64,000 nt of DNA from assembly GCF_022539315.1 (NCBI RefSeq), contig NC_066313.1, forward strand, positions 67,645,934 through 67,709,933, written 5' to 3'. The translations under genes and the position numbers were made by a program. Below the pieces are notes generated by a model. It was not told the DNA's origin, ran no database searches, and worked only from the letters and a program-made list of their open reading frames with translations. This DNA is from Serinus canaria. Its lineage: Eukaryota; Chordata; Aves; Passeriformes; Fringillidae. Position 1 is the stretch's first letter. Each line of letters opens with the position of its first letter. Below, piece after piece: positions 53,395 to 63,478 of the stretch.

Positions 53395-55504
53395 ACAAGC
53401 TGATGGAGAAGCATAAAATCGAAGACATCAGAAATGATTTTGGAAATTTCTAAAATTCAGATTGATATATTCCTATCTCGGTAGTTTTATTTTGAATGGT
53501 CTATCTATAAATGCATTATTTAACATAAAAAAACAAGTAAAAAACAACAGCCAAGGGAATTTTAATGAATTGGTACATCCTTGCAAACAATCCAGTATTT
53601 TTGAAATATTCATCTGTCCTCAAGGATTAGGTGAAAACACTTTATTAAACCATGGTTAAGGTTATGTTATTCAAAAGTTAGAAGTATGCTTTGCATGAAA
53701 ACTGTTCAATGATCCTTTATGCTCATATTGCCAAGAACCACTCAAAATAGTCTTTTTTTGCAAATAACTTACAGTTAGCCACATCAGAATTGGCAGGATT
53801 AAGTTAAATTGTCTTTTGATATCTAATGTGTTATACTTCCAAAGTAATTCACTGGCAGAGACAAATAGTTTAAAGTCCAGGAAATTCACATGCATTCCCA
53901 GTGGCAGCAAATCTTCAGGGCAGTGAGCATGGGAAATAAAGAATTCTTATTTGTGTTTCTTCCAGTTTCTTGCCATGTTTCCTCATCCCAGCCAGAATTG
54001 CACTGCTAAAGATTCCACAGTGGCCAGTGAAAGGATGAATGGAATTTAGTTCTCTTTTGTGAGCTGTGTGAGGAAAGAGAAAGGACACAGTAAAGCTTTT
54101 ATTGACCCAACTCCAAATCCAGTGTGTCTAACTAGGAAATTGTTCATTCAGATGGAAGCCAAAAAAGTGTCTATGCCTCAATGTGGCTGAGACAGCAAAA
54201 TCAATTCAGAAAACAAGAGATCTGTTTAGTAAGGATTCAAAGGAAGAAAGTGTACCTACATCAATAAATAAGATACACAATAAGGCATTTATATGGCATA
54301 ATATTTTATTAAAGTGTCAAGAAATAAAAAATCTATCAGCTTCTACAATCACTGGCTTTTCACAGGCCAAAAAAGCCAAAGTGATTTTTAAAATTAAGAA
54401 AACTACCTTAAAGGGCAGAAAGACTTATGAATTTGCCGACTGCTTTCCATGTAGAAATTATTTTTCCTTGATTTCTGCCTTGCTTACATTGCAAAGAACA
54501 CTTTAAAAGCCACAAAATCTCAAAATGTTAAACTTTTATCCTTCTAATCATGACCCTGGGATTTTTGCTGCCTGCAGCCTTAGAGCTCAAGAGCAAAGCA
54601 CAAGAGTAATGATGAACTCTATAATATTTGGCTGCAAAAGTGGTCTTTTAAAATCAAGGCTGTACCTGAATATGCTCCCAGTCCTATTTTTTTATCATAA
54701 AGCATTAGTATTCTCAAACATGGAGACTTAAATTGCTCTGTGTACATTTCATTTAGTCAACAATTTATCTACCCTTTCCCCTGAGTAATAAAGCAAACTC
54801 AGAGTGAAATTATATCTTTTTTAAGTATCTTAGTTAAGGGGATGGGATCCAAGTACTCCCATTTTTCATGCTTGGTATTATCTGATGGTTGAGAGTTGTA
54901 ACACAACTATTTTCACATTTTTCAATACTAATTTGTGTAGCAGAGCATAAATTTAGCATACTTAGCCCTCATTTAGCATGTAATTGCAAAATACTTTATC
55001 AGTAATGTGTAAGACATGATGCATGTGTTCAGAGAGAAGCATGAAATAACCCTTGTCAATTAAAAAAAGGAAAGGGTGGAACTATGAACTTTGTTCATTT
55101 TTTTCCCTTACAGCAGGGTCAACATCCTTATCTTCACCTATGCCTTCTTATCTGTGCTCCTGCACTCTCCTCATCTGTGGCAGAGATGATCTTTGGAATT
55201 TCCACATCTTCCCACATAGGTATTTGTTCCCAGAGCTCCACCTTTCCTCCACTCTTTCTTTCCAATCTTATAATCATAAATTACCTCCAATTTCTCTGAT
55301 GCTGCCTTGTGGAAGTGGTGGACTTTTTGATTCATATTGGACTAAACACTAAGTTATTTTTTAAGCAAGAAGAGGAGACTGTGAAAACCAGGAAAAGTTA
55401 ATGAAACACATGGCAGTAGTTTTAACAATCTATTCACAATACTTAGTGTGACAGACGTGCAGCAGTGACTCTAGAGCAGATCATTTTGAGAGTCATCATG
55501 CAAC
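53395..55504. other. Unannotated non-coding stretch
   Basis: No gene is recognised. The plus-strand frame 54183-54506 (107 codons) is lysine- and serine-rich, with no domain. At 55114-55214 an acceptor-like 'tttcccttacag' and a following 'cacatag/gtattt' bound an open segment, but the peptide is not recognised and the donor is poor. Confidence 0.45.
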
Positions 55505-56455
55505 ACATACAGCACCACCAAGTGATCAGGCACAGCCAGCATGGGTTAGGAAAGGCAGATCCTTCTTGGCCGACCTAATCAACTTTTGTGACCAGATGAC
55601 CTGCCTAGTGGATGTGGGAAAGGCTGTGGATGTTGTCAATCTGGACTTCAGTTGAGACTTTGACACTGTCTCCCCCAGCACACTCCTGGAGGAGCTGGCA
55701 GCCCAGGGCTTGGACAGGAGCACTCTTTGCTGGGTTAGGAACTGGCTGGATGGCCAGGCCCAGAGGGTGGTGGTGAATGGTGCTGCATCCAGCTGGGGCC
55801 AGTCAAAGGTCTGGACAGGGAAATTGGATGCACCCTCAGTAAGTTTCCAGACAAAACCAAGTCGTGTGGGAGTGTTCATCTGCTAAAGGATTGGAAGGCT
55901 CTGCAGAGGAATCTGCACAAGCTGGATGCATGGGTCAAGGTTAATGGTATGAAGTTCAATAAGGTGAAGTTCCAGAGACTGCACTGGGGTCACAATAGCC
56001 TCAGCACTGCTACAGGCTTAGGGAAGAGTGTCTGGAAAACTGCAGCTGTCAGAAAAGGACCTGGGGGTGGTTGAGAGTGGCTGAATATGAGCTAGCGTGT
56101 GCCCAGGTGGCCAAGAAGGGCAACAGCATACTGATCTGGGTCAGCAACAGTGTGGACAGCAGGACCAGGGAAGTGATTGTCCCTCTGTACTCAGCACTAG
56201 AGAGGCTACACTTGGAGTACTTTCTCCAGTTCCTGGTCCCTCAGTTCAGGAAACCTGCTGGAGTGAGACCAGAGAAGAGCAACAAAGCTGGTGTAGAGTC
56301 TGGAGTACACATCCCACGAGGAGAGGTGAGGGAGCTGGGGATGTTCAGCCTGGAGAAAAGGAGGGTGCGGGGGGGATGTGATCACTTTCAACAACTACCT
56401 GAAAGGAGGGTGTCACAAGAAGCCTTTTCTCCTAGGCAGCTAGTGATAAGGCAAT

Positions 56456-56521
56456 AGGAAATAGCTTCAAGCTGTGCCATCACGAAGAATTTCGTGATGG
56501 CACAGCTTGAAGCTATTTCCT
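56456..56521 (+). repeat. Perfect 31-bp inverted repeat with 4-base loop
   Basis: Arm 56456-56486 is the exact reverse complement of arm 56491-56521; the loop is 56487-56490 (gaat). The left arm continues the normal CR1 3' UTR ('ggaaatagcttcaagctgtg'). The right arm is an antisense copy of it and is foreign to CR1. This points to a fold-back copying event inside the element. Confidence 0.95.
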
Positions 56522-56596
56522 GAGCATCACAAAGAATTTCTGAGCATCACGAAGAACTGAGCATCACGAAGAATTCTGAGCATCACGAAGAATTTC
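56521..56596 (+). repeat. 17-20-bp tandem repeat, four copies, inside CR1 3' UTR
   Basis: Units at 56521-56540, 56541-56557, 56558-56576 and 56577-56596 all follow tgagcatcacgaagaatttc, with two shortened and one having a G-to-A change. The fourth unit runs into normal CR1 3' UTR sequence. Confidence 0.95.
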
Positions 56597-56771
56597 TTCA
56601 CTGGAAGGGTCATTAAGCTTTGGAAAATACTGCCCAGGAAAGTGGTGGAGTCACCAGCTCTCAAAGTGTTCAAGAAATGACAATATGTGACACTTAGTGT
56701 TATAGTTTAGTTGGCATGGTTGGCATGATTTTGGAGATCTTTTTCAACCTTTATGAGTCTATGATTCTATG

Positions 56772-57643
56772 ATAGAGATCTTAGTTCTGAAAATGTATTA
56801 ATCCTGGATGATTCATACACATGTTATTTCTACCTCCACCATTATCCTTTAATTTAAATAACCTTTCTTTCTTACGGATATTTATACCCCAATGGATCTA
56901 TACAAGCTAATAATACCTCTACCCAACTTTTGTTCTGCTAGACCAAAAAAACCTGTATTTTTATCTAGTCCTGGACAAAAGGCTTCCCTCATCATGCCAT
57001 CTGTCCTCTGAACTTCTGATTTGAAATCATCTTCTTTTAGACAGGTGAATGGAACTTTACACAACAGTGTCCTTCCAGGCTCTTGGCATTTCTGCTTCTC
57101 TGGTTTTGCAGGAAATTATTTATTAGTACAGCCCACAACCAAGTCTACTTCATCTGCAACAAATGCACACCAGTAATACACAGACACAAGCTCCAGTTAC
57201 CTGCTAATCAGAAATCTGATTTCTGCTGAGTTTACATATCAGCAATGATTGTCCCTGTAGATTGCTCTACTCATTCTTGAAATGCATCAGTCCCTGGGAG
57301 GAAAACTGTTTTAAAGAGAACAATAGCCCTATACAATTCTTCTGAATAAGAAATAGCATTATCCAGTGAAACTTAGAGTGTTTAGCAGGAAGCACAGAGC
57401 AGTAAGAGTGAACGAGTGTTTTTGTAGTTTCATTGCAATGACTTAAATCAAACCCAGCCATGAAGCTGAAATTCTGCAATGCATTGCCTAAAAAAATCCA
57501 ACTCAAATGCATTGTATTTATCCAGATATGTAAGGCAGGCCCTCAGCTTTACTGTAACTAAAAATGAATATAGAGAATATCTAAGATACTCTCTAAGACA
57601 CTAAGAAATACAACAGGATAAAAAATATGTGAAGGATTTGGAT
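56772..57643. other. Unannotated non-coding stretch
   Basis: No gene or repeat is recognised between the CR1 and the minisatellite. Confidence 0.55.
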
Positions 57644-58110
57644 GGGAAGGGAAGGGAAGGGAAGGGAAGGAAGGAGGAAGGGAAGTGAAGGGAAGGGGAA
57701 GGGAAGTACTGGAAGGGAGGCCGTTAATGTCAGGGACCTTGTCCTGTGCCGGTTACGGTCCGTGCCTTCCTTTCCCTGTCCTTGTCCCTTTCCTTTCCTT
57801 GCCTTTCCGGTCCTTTCCTTTCCTTTCCGTCCGTGCCCTTTCCTTGTCCTGTCCGTTCCCTTTCCTTGCCGTTCCGTTCCCTTCCTTTCCGTCCTGTGCC
57901 TGTCCCTGTGCCCTTCCTTTCCGTCCGTGCCTTTCCTGGCCTGCCGGGCCGGCCTGTCCTGTTCCGTTGGTCCTGTCCGGTCTGGCCGGTCCCGTGCCCT
58001 GTTCCTTTCCCGGTCCTTTCCTTCCTTCCTTGCCCTTTCCGCTCCTGTCCTGGTCCGCGCTTTGCGTTCCTTTGCCCTTGCCGCGCTTCTTCCAACCCTG
58101 TTCTTCTACC
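57644..58110 (+). repeat. Degenerate polypurine-polypyrimidine minisatellite
   Basis: From 57644 to about 57720 the plus strand is a GGGAA-type purine repeat. From about 57737 to 58110 it becomes a long, degenerate CCTTTCC/TCCGT-type pyrimidine repeat with many CpG. The near absence of stop triplets opens long frames on both strands (57642-58124, 57685-58131, 57746-58174 plus; 57730-58179, 57753-58112 minus). Their P/F/S/L- or R/K/G/E-rich peptides are composition artefacts. Confidence 0.9.
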
Positions 58111-59910
58111 ATATTTCACAGTAGTTTCTGAATTAACTGATGTCCTCATGGCTGTGAATTTCCTCATTTTATGATTCAAACTTTCATTCTATCCAGTAAT
58201 TTCTCCTTCAGTACTCACATGTTTTACCAACCTTGTGTCATCACTATTCTGCCACTATATCTTTTCACAATAATACATTAGATATACGCTCAAACCTTCT
58301 ATCTTATTATAAAAGGATTTTGAAATACCTCATGGTTTGCATGACAGAGGGAACTCTGTGTCTCTTATGTCTCTCCCATGATCATTAATAGTTCTTTCCT
58401 CTTTTTCTGGCCTGTGCTTTTTGCTCTATGTTCCTCTAGATTTTGCACTTTACAGTTTCACAGAGATGGAAGCAAAAGCTCTGCTAGAGGAATATATATC
58501 TGTAAAAAATTTGGTATATTTTGCATAAAGAGAAGTGTTTGCAATTCAGATTATAGTAGGAGGTGTAAAACTTTGTACACCAGAGAATTGTGTTGACATC
58601 TAGTATCACAGCTGGTGTCACAGTGTATAGCACTTAGCTCCCTCGGCATGCTTAAATTTACCTAACTGCCGATAAATTCAATCCATGATCTTATTTTAGG
58701 TTTTTCTGTCTTCCATTCCTATCTAAATATCCCTTTGCTCTTAGAGACATCTAGAAGAAAAAATTGGTGGATAAAATGAAATGTTATAGTGAGTGAAAGA
58801 AACTTCTCCATTCAGAGACTTCCTCCCCATTTTCACAGTGGGTGTTGGGTAGGTGTGGGTTAGTACACAAGCTGCCCTGTCTGCATGTTTTGTAAGCTAT
58901 GCCACTGTGACCTCTACTGTCTGACATCCTCCCTCTCCGATTTTCCAGCTGCACAATGATATTTTCACTGTCTTATATTTGTGTCATACATCTGGATGGT
59001 TGAAAGCATTGGAGACTAAGGAACAGATCTCAAATCCTGCACATCACATAGACCACTCCCTTGATTGTCATCACTTACTCTATTGAAAGGCACATATATC
59101 TTCTTTTTCATTCTTCTGAATATGTGTTCAGATTCCTTTCTCCCCTTTACTGTCAATTCCTTTCACTTGTTCATATAAGGAGCTGGTTTAAGCTGCTGTT
59201 TCTCCCAGCCATCACTGCTTTTTTTCTGACCCATCTGACTGACAGAAAGAAAAGTGTTTTGTGATAATATATACCAAAGGTGGACCATTAAAAAAAAAAA
59301 AGGCTAAAATGTAATCTTATCATGTAAACTTGTTCAAGCACTACCTTTTTCCAATAATAATGTTGTTGTCATGTTATAAAGCAAGGAAAATAATTTTTTG
59401 AACTTCAGACGACTTCATTTTTAAGATGCATTAAGAGTATTAGATTTTAATAAAAACTTTTCTATTAAATAAAGAACTAAGATATTTGGACACTAATTTG
59501 CATTTTTTCATTATGTGAAATGTCATCAATTATAATTTTGGGGATAGTTTTCATGTTTGGGGGATTTTTTTTTTTGGTTCTTTTTTTTTTTATTGAGGGG
59601 GGCTTTTAAAATACCTCTGCTAAGGGGAAAACCAAGATCTTTGTCAATTCATGGCATAAGGATATGAGCTTAAGCTGTACTGAATAACTATTTTGGAATG
59701 TCTGAATTCAGTTGAACACTATCTTTACAGAGAGTTTGGTATAATTATTTAATTAATGGAAATGAAGTATTGCAGCACTGAAGGGTTTGAATAGGTGTTG
59801 AAGAACACTGTGGGTTAGCCCCATGGCTTGGCTGCAGCTCAGGGTAATTCACATATTTGAATAATGAAATGGTGAATTTTCATTGCTTGTCTCTCTTTTC
59901 CTTTTTTCAG
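58111..59910. other. Unannotated non-coding stretch
   Basis: No gene is recognised. A T-rich/G-rich tract lies at 59558-59606. The last 30 bases form a strong polypyrimidine tract before the candidate exon. Confidence 0.5.
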
Positions 59911-59955
59911 CTTTGTTACATGATGGAACCAAAGAAATCTCTCTTCCACCAGACA
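59911..59955 (+). other. Candidate 45-bp exon (phase 1-1)
   Basis: A polypyrimidine tract with AG (tgtctctcttttccttttttcag, 59888-59910) is followed by 45 bases and a consensus donor GTAAGA at 59956. The length is a multiple of three. With one base supplied by the upstream exon, the frame reads LLHDGTKEISLPPD with no stop, and the exon would be symmetric (phase 1 both ends), as alternative microexons often are. I do not recognise the peptide. A chance acceptor/donor pair is quite possible in 64 kb. No second exon is found in the window, which fits a long-intron setting but does not prove it. Confidence 0.22.
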
Positions 59956-60557
59956 GTAAGAACCCAGGTTGCTGGGACAACACGTCAACTGCAAAAAAAA
60001 CCCTTAAAATAAAGGTGGCTCATTTCCAAGTAAACTTTTTCTGGCATTTGGGTTTTTTTCCATGTTTTCATAGAAAGACACAGGAAAAATGGCTTGTGGG
60101 AAGTTTTATAATCAATAAATCTGTTGTTTGTAGAGGGATTATGAATCAGAAATTAATGCTAAGGAGGTGAGAACTGCACACCAGCATTTCTCAATTTTAA
60201 AAATATGAAAATCTCTAGAAGTACAAAGAAGTGTTAAAGGCCCTATTTAGAAAGCATCTACTTAGCTAAGAATTGGTTGCTAGGATTTAAAGGGATTGTC
60301 ACAAAGTTGTTTCCAAATCTGCTTCACTGAAATGCTAACTGGGTGAAAAACATGTTCTTAATGTTAAATGGACTGCATCGGATTAAGCTGCACACTTTCC
60401 ATTGAATCAAATGAAACCTCTGAGGTTAAATTTGAGTTCAGTCCTTCAGAAACATTGTGCATCATGAGTACAGCCATGTTTCAAGCACAGAAGAAGAAAA
60501 ACCCCTGGCTTTTAGTAACAAAGGTGTGACTCAGAAAAAGAAAACCACACAAAGCCG

Positions 60558-60632
60558 TCCACCCCCCCCCCAAAAAAAAAAACCCAAACCCCAAAAAACC
60601 CTCCCCAAAACAAACAAACAAAAACCCACCCC
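60558..60632 (+). repeat. A/C-rich low-complexity tract
   Basis: Begins with a C-run of about ten and an A-run of about eleven, then continues as CCCAAA/CAAA steps. It is the complement type of the T/G-rich tracts elsewhere in the window. Confidence 0.92.
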
Positions 60633-62462
60633 AAATTCCTAGAAACCATCTAATCCCAGTAACTGTAGTACCTCAAAATCTGTGACCCTCCTCTTGCATA
60701 AGAACAACAAAGTGCCAGAAGAAAATAAAGCTCATTATGTTGAGGTGTTGACCACCTTTCATTTCTTCATATTAAAATTAATCTACTAGAGACATTGTGA
60801 AGTTGTTAGAGATGTAGATCTTTCTTGGATTGCAACACAACACAATGTCAGTGACTTTTTGGGCTCTGATAAGGATCCAAAGACTGTATTTTGGGATGCA
60901 TCCTATCTAATTTAAATGTCTATCACTTTGTACAGTGATAAGCAGAAGGTAATGCCAGGAGAATATGTTCACTGGGGGGCTGTTTGCTGAGGGAATATCA
61001 TCCAAATCTCCACATGCTATGTGGAAAAGGGCACTGGGGGTTTGTTTTAAGTTTAAAATTCAGGGTTTGAGCACTAGCCAGAAGAGCTGGAGCTGGGATT
61101 AAAGACAACTAAACTCAGCATCAAGCAAGGCAGGAATTCTCACTGAGGTCACATACACACCCCAACAGACAGAGTAATCAAGGTCATCCATGGAGAGGAA
61201 AAAATAAAACAACCCCCCAAAAAAACCCCTCTGTCAAAACATCATTCTTCTTCCCCTCTGGAGACAGAGATCATTTAATCCACATGAAAAGAAGGCCCCA
61301 CCACTCTGTGCCTGTAAAGAGAAACAGATTAGGCTAAACAGAGGTGATATCTTGTGCAATAAACTAGAGTATGTTTCCTGTGAAATTCTGTTGATCAGGT
61401 TGTGTGATTCTGTTGCTCACAAACATCACAGGTTCCAGCTTCTTTGGCTGCTGTGCAGCATGGAGTCTCTGATGTCCTGGAACACAGCAAGGGAATGTGC
61501 CAGTGCCATGTAATGGCAACACACTGGGATCCTTAGCTCTGATATGAGATATGCAAGTGTTTAAGTCTGCAAAGATACATGCCAAGGAAGTAGGAACAAC
61601 TGGATGTGCAAACACAGGAGTTCAGCTGAAGTGCATGTTGGACCCCTGCCTGTGTGTTATGAGGTCCCATCCACAGGGAACCATCGTATGGAAAAGATTT
61701 TTACTTGTGACTGCTCAGCAAATTTTAACAGACAAGTACTCCATGCTAACATTTCTCGACCCAGTTCCAAGTGGAAGAAATTCTTCACATTGTCTGGGGA
61801 TTTAAATTTGATAGCCTGTTTCTTGAGCAGTCTCTAGTGGGTTTTTTTGTGTTGGACTTGTGCTCACTGATTTATTTCTAAAATTGTGCAATTCACAGAA
61901 ATGTCTGTTTTGTTAGTCCTGCTGGGACTTGATTTTGAACAGTTCAGCAGTTCAGATGGGTATAGATCTGGCCACTAGGAAAAAAGTGGGAATTCAAGCG
62001 TTCAGTGGTCTAACCAGGGATATCTTGAATAACAGGACACATGAATGTTACGCTTAAAAAAATAGAAACATATTTATATGTTTAAGGTCATATCCACCAC
62101 AGAATGTAGCGCAGTTTTGAGACCCTCAAATTAATTCAGACTCAGGCATAAATACAGTCAGGGTGCTTTCAAACTAAAATTCTTATTTAGAGCTAGAAGA
62201 GATGCCACTGCAGTGTGCCTTTCCTTAGTTTCCACTGTTAGCTTATGTGGAGCTAGAGCTTTGCAACAAAACCCATGGAACACCAGGACATACTCTGAAT
62301 AATTCAGAAAGTAAACTGGATCTCCCAGTCTACCTACTCGTGCTTTCAACATAAATCCATTATACATCATAACTGGATTAAAAAATTAAACCTATTTTGC
62401 ATGATGATCTTTGTATATTTTTCATGAAACAGCCTAGCATCTTTTCCATAAAACTGCACTAG

Positions 62463-62492
62463 TTTTTTTTTTTTTTTTTGGGGGGGGGTGGT
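62463..62492 (+). repeat. T-run joined to G-run
   Basis: About 17 T followed by about 9 G, then 'tggtg'. Such junctions are prone to length errors in sequencing. Confidence 0.93.
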
Positions 62493-63278
62493 GATAAACA
62501 TAATTTTATCTAATTAGTTAATTTTATCTACTAGTTAATTAATTTACTGCTACTAGTCTTCATAGAAACATTACTGGATATCAGGAGTGTAGGTACAAGT
62601 TCCAGGGCACTTAAGAACTCATGAATATTAATGTGGGATTAGAATTTGTGAGAGAGAGTGGAATTCCTAGTGATGCCACAAGCTCAGGACGCTGCAGAAC
62701 TTTTTATAGAGTTTTGTTCAAGGGAAGCTATGAGGATATAAATGATTCTCTGACTCTGAGACTTCTCCCTTTTCATGTAGAGCTTTTGTATGAGAAGTGA
62801 AAACCTTTAACTATCCAGCTGGAGTCTCGCTGCCATGAATTTGTGCCACCATGGGTTGGATGAGGTGAATGTTGCTGAGCATAGAAGCCTGTTAATGACA
62901 ATATGTAACTGGATTTTTGGTTCTGTTCAGAAAGTGCATCAAGCTAAGGAAGAAAGAGCCATTTCAGAGCCACAGGCTGAGCTAAGAAGTGTATTAAACA
63001 GGTAGAATGGACATTGAAATAATTTCTTTCAAAATACTATCCAGCACGAAACCCTATCAAGAGAGTAACATTTAAAAAAGCTGTCGTGAAGAAGCAGTCA
63101 TCTTAGGCATTGTATTAAAATCATGCTTCTTAACATCTCAGCATTATTTATTTCTCAGATGAAAATTACTTCTAAAATCTGCTTCATACTTGGGAAAAAC
63201 CTCACCAGGACTACAGCCCTCTTCAGGAAGTTTAATTACTGGATCAGCTAGGATTTTCTGCTTAGAAGGAGTGGTTGG

Positions 63279-63293
63279 ACACACACACACACA
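63279..63293 (+). repeat. Short (AC)n microsatellite
   Basis: Seven AC units. It is the only CA-type dinucleotide repeat of note in the window. Confidence 0.9.
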
Positions 63294-63351
63294 TCCGTCA
63301 TGCCTCAGTTTCATTGTGAGGTGAGATTTGGGCACTTTTGTCTATAGGTTA

Positions 63352-63478
63352 CAGAATCACAGCATCACAGAACAGGTAAAGTTGGAAGGGAACACTTGAG
63401 GTTATCTAGTCCAACTCCCTGCTCATGCAAGGTCCCCAAGATTGTGTCCAGGTGACTTTTGAATATCTCCGGAGATAT
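63352..63478 (-). mobile_element. CR1 LINE 3' end, minus orientation
   Basis: On the plus strand the reverse-complemented CR1 tail is read: 'cagaatcacagcatcacaga', 'gttggaagggaacacttgag', 'ttatctagtccaactccctg', 'attgtgtccaggtgactttt' and 'gaatatctccggaga'. The octamer tail is at the left end, so the element points left. It is short and 5'-truncated. Confidence 0.9.

Larger units (their letters stand above)
55505..56771 (+). mobile_element. CR1 LINE, long 5'-truncated copy with internal rearrangement
   Basis: This is the longest CR1 of the window. Translation in shifting frames gives reverse-transcriptase blocks in order: the ADLINF segment (55569-55590), VDVVNLDFS then a stop where K is usual (about 55627-55656), LLEELAAQGLDRSTLCWVRNWLDG (55680-55755), and VVVNGAASSW (to 55797). 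The sequence then jumps to GCTLSKF with PDK in place of the catalytic A-D-D (55829-55855), so the section in between is deleted. Later blocks are LYSALERLHLEY (56185-56220) and ELGMFSLEKRRVRG (56331-56371). The 3' UTR is interrupted by a 31-bp inverted repeat and four short tandem units, then resumes with 'aatttcttcactggaagggt' and ends at 'gagtctatgattctatgat'. It is inactive. Confidence 0.93.
59956..63351. other. Unannotated non-coding stretch with A/C- and T/G-rich tracts
   Basis: No gene is recognised. It contains A/C-rich low complexity at 60558-60632 and 61201-61237, a T17G9 run at 62463-62488 and a short (CA)n at 63279-63293. The part 61300-61700 is less AT-rich and has small overlapping frames without domains. 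Confidence 0.5.

Noticed and set aside
54183..54506. 107-codon lysine/serine-rich frame as a small gene
   Set aside because: No domain, no promoter or splice context, and composition expected from AT-rich DNA.
55114..55214. Possible exon after 'tttcccttacag'
   Set aside because: Good acceptor, but the donor-side 'cacatag/gtattt' is poor and neither open frame gives a recognisable peptide.
56071..56457. 128-codon plus-strand frame as a possible gene
   Set aside because: It is the C-terminal part of CR1 ORF2 (LYSALERLHLEY and MFSLEKRRVRG blocks), not a host gene.
57642..58179. Five overlapping 119-160-codon frames on both strands, proline/phenylalanine-rich or arginine/lysine/glycine-rich
   Set aside because: They arise because a purine/pyrimidine minisatellite lacks stop triplets. 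The peptides mirror the repeat units and have no domain.
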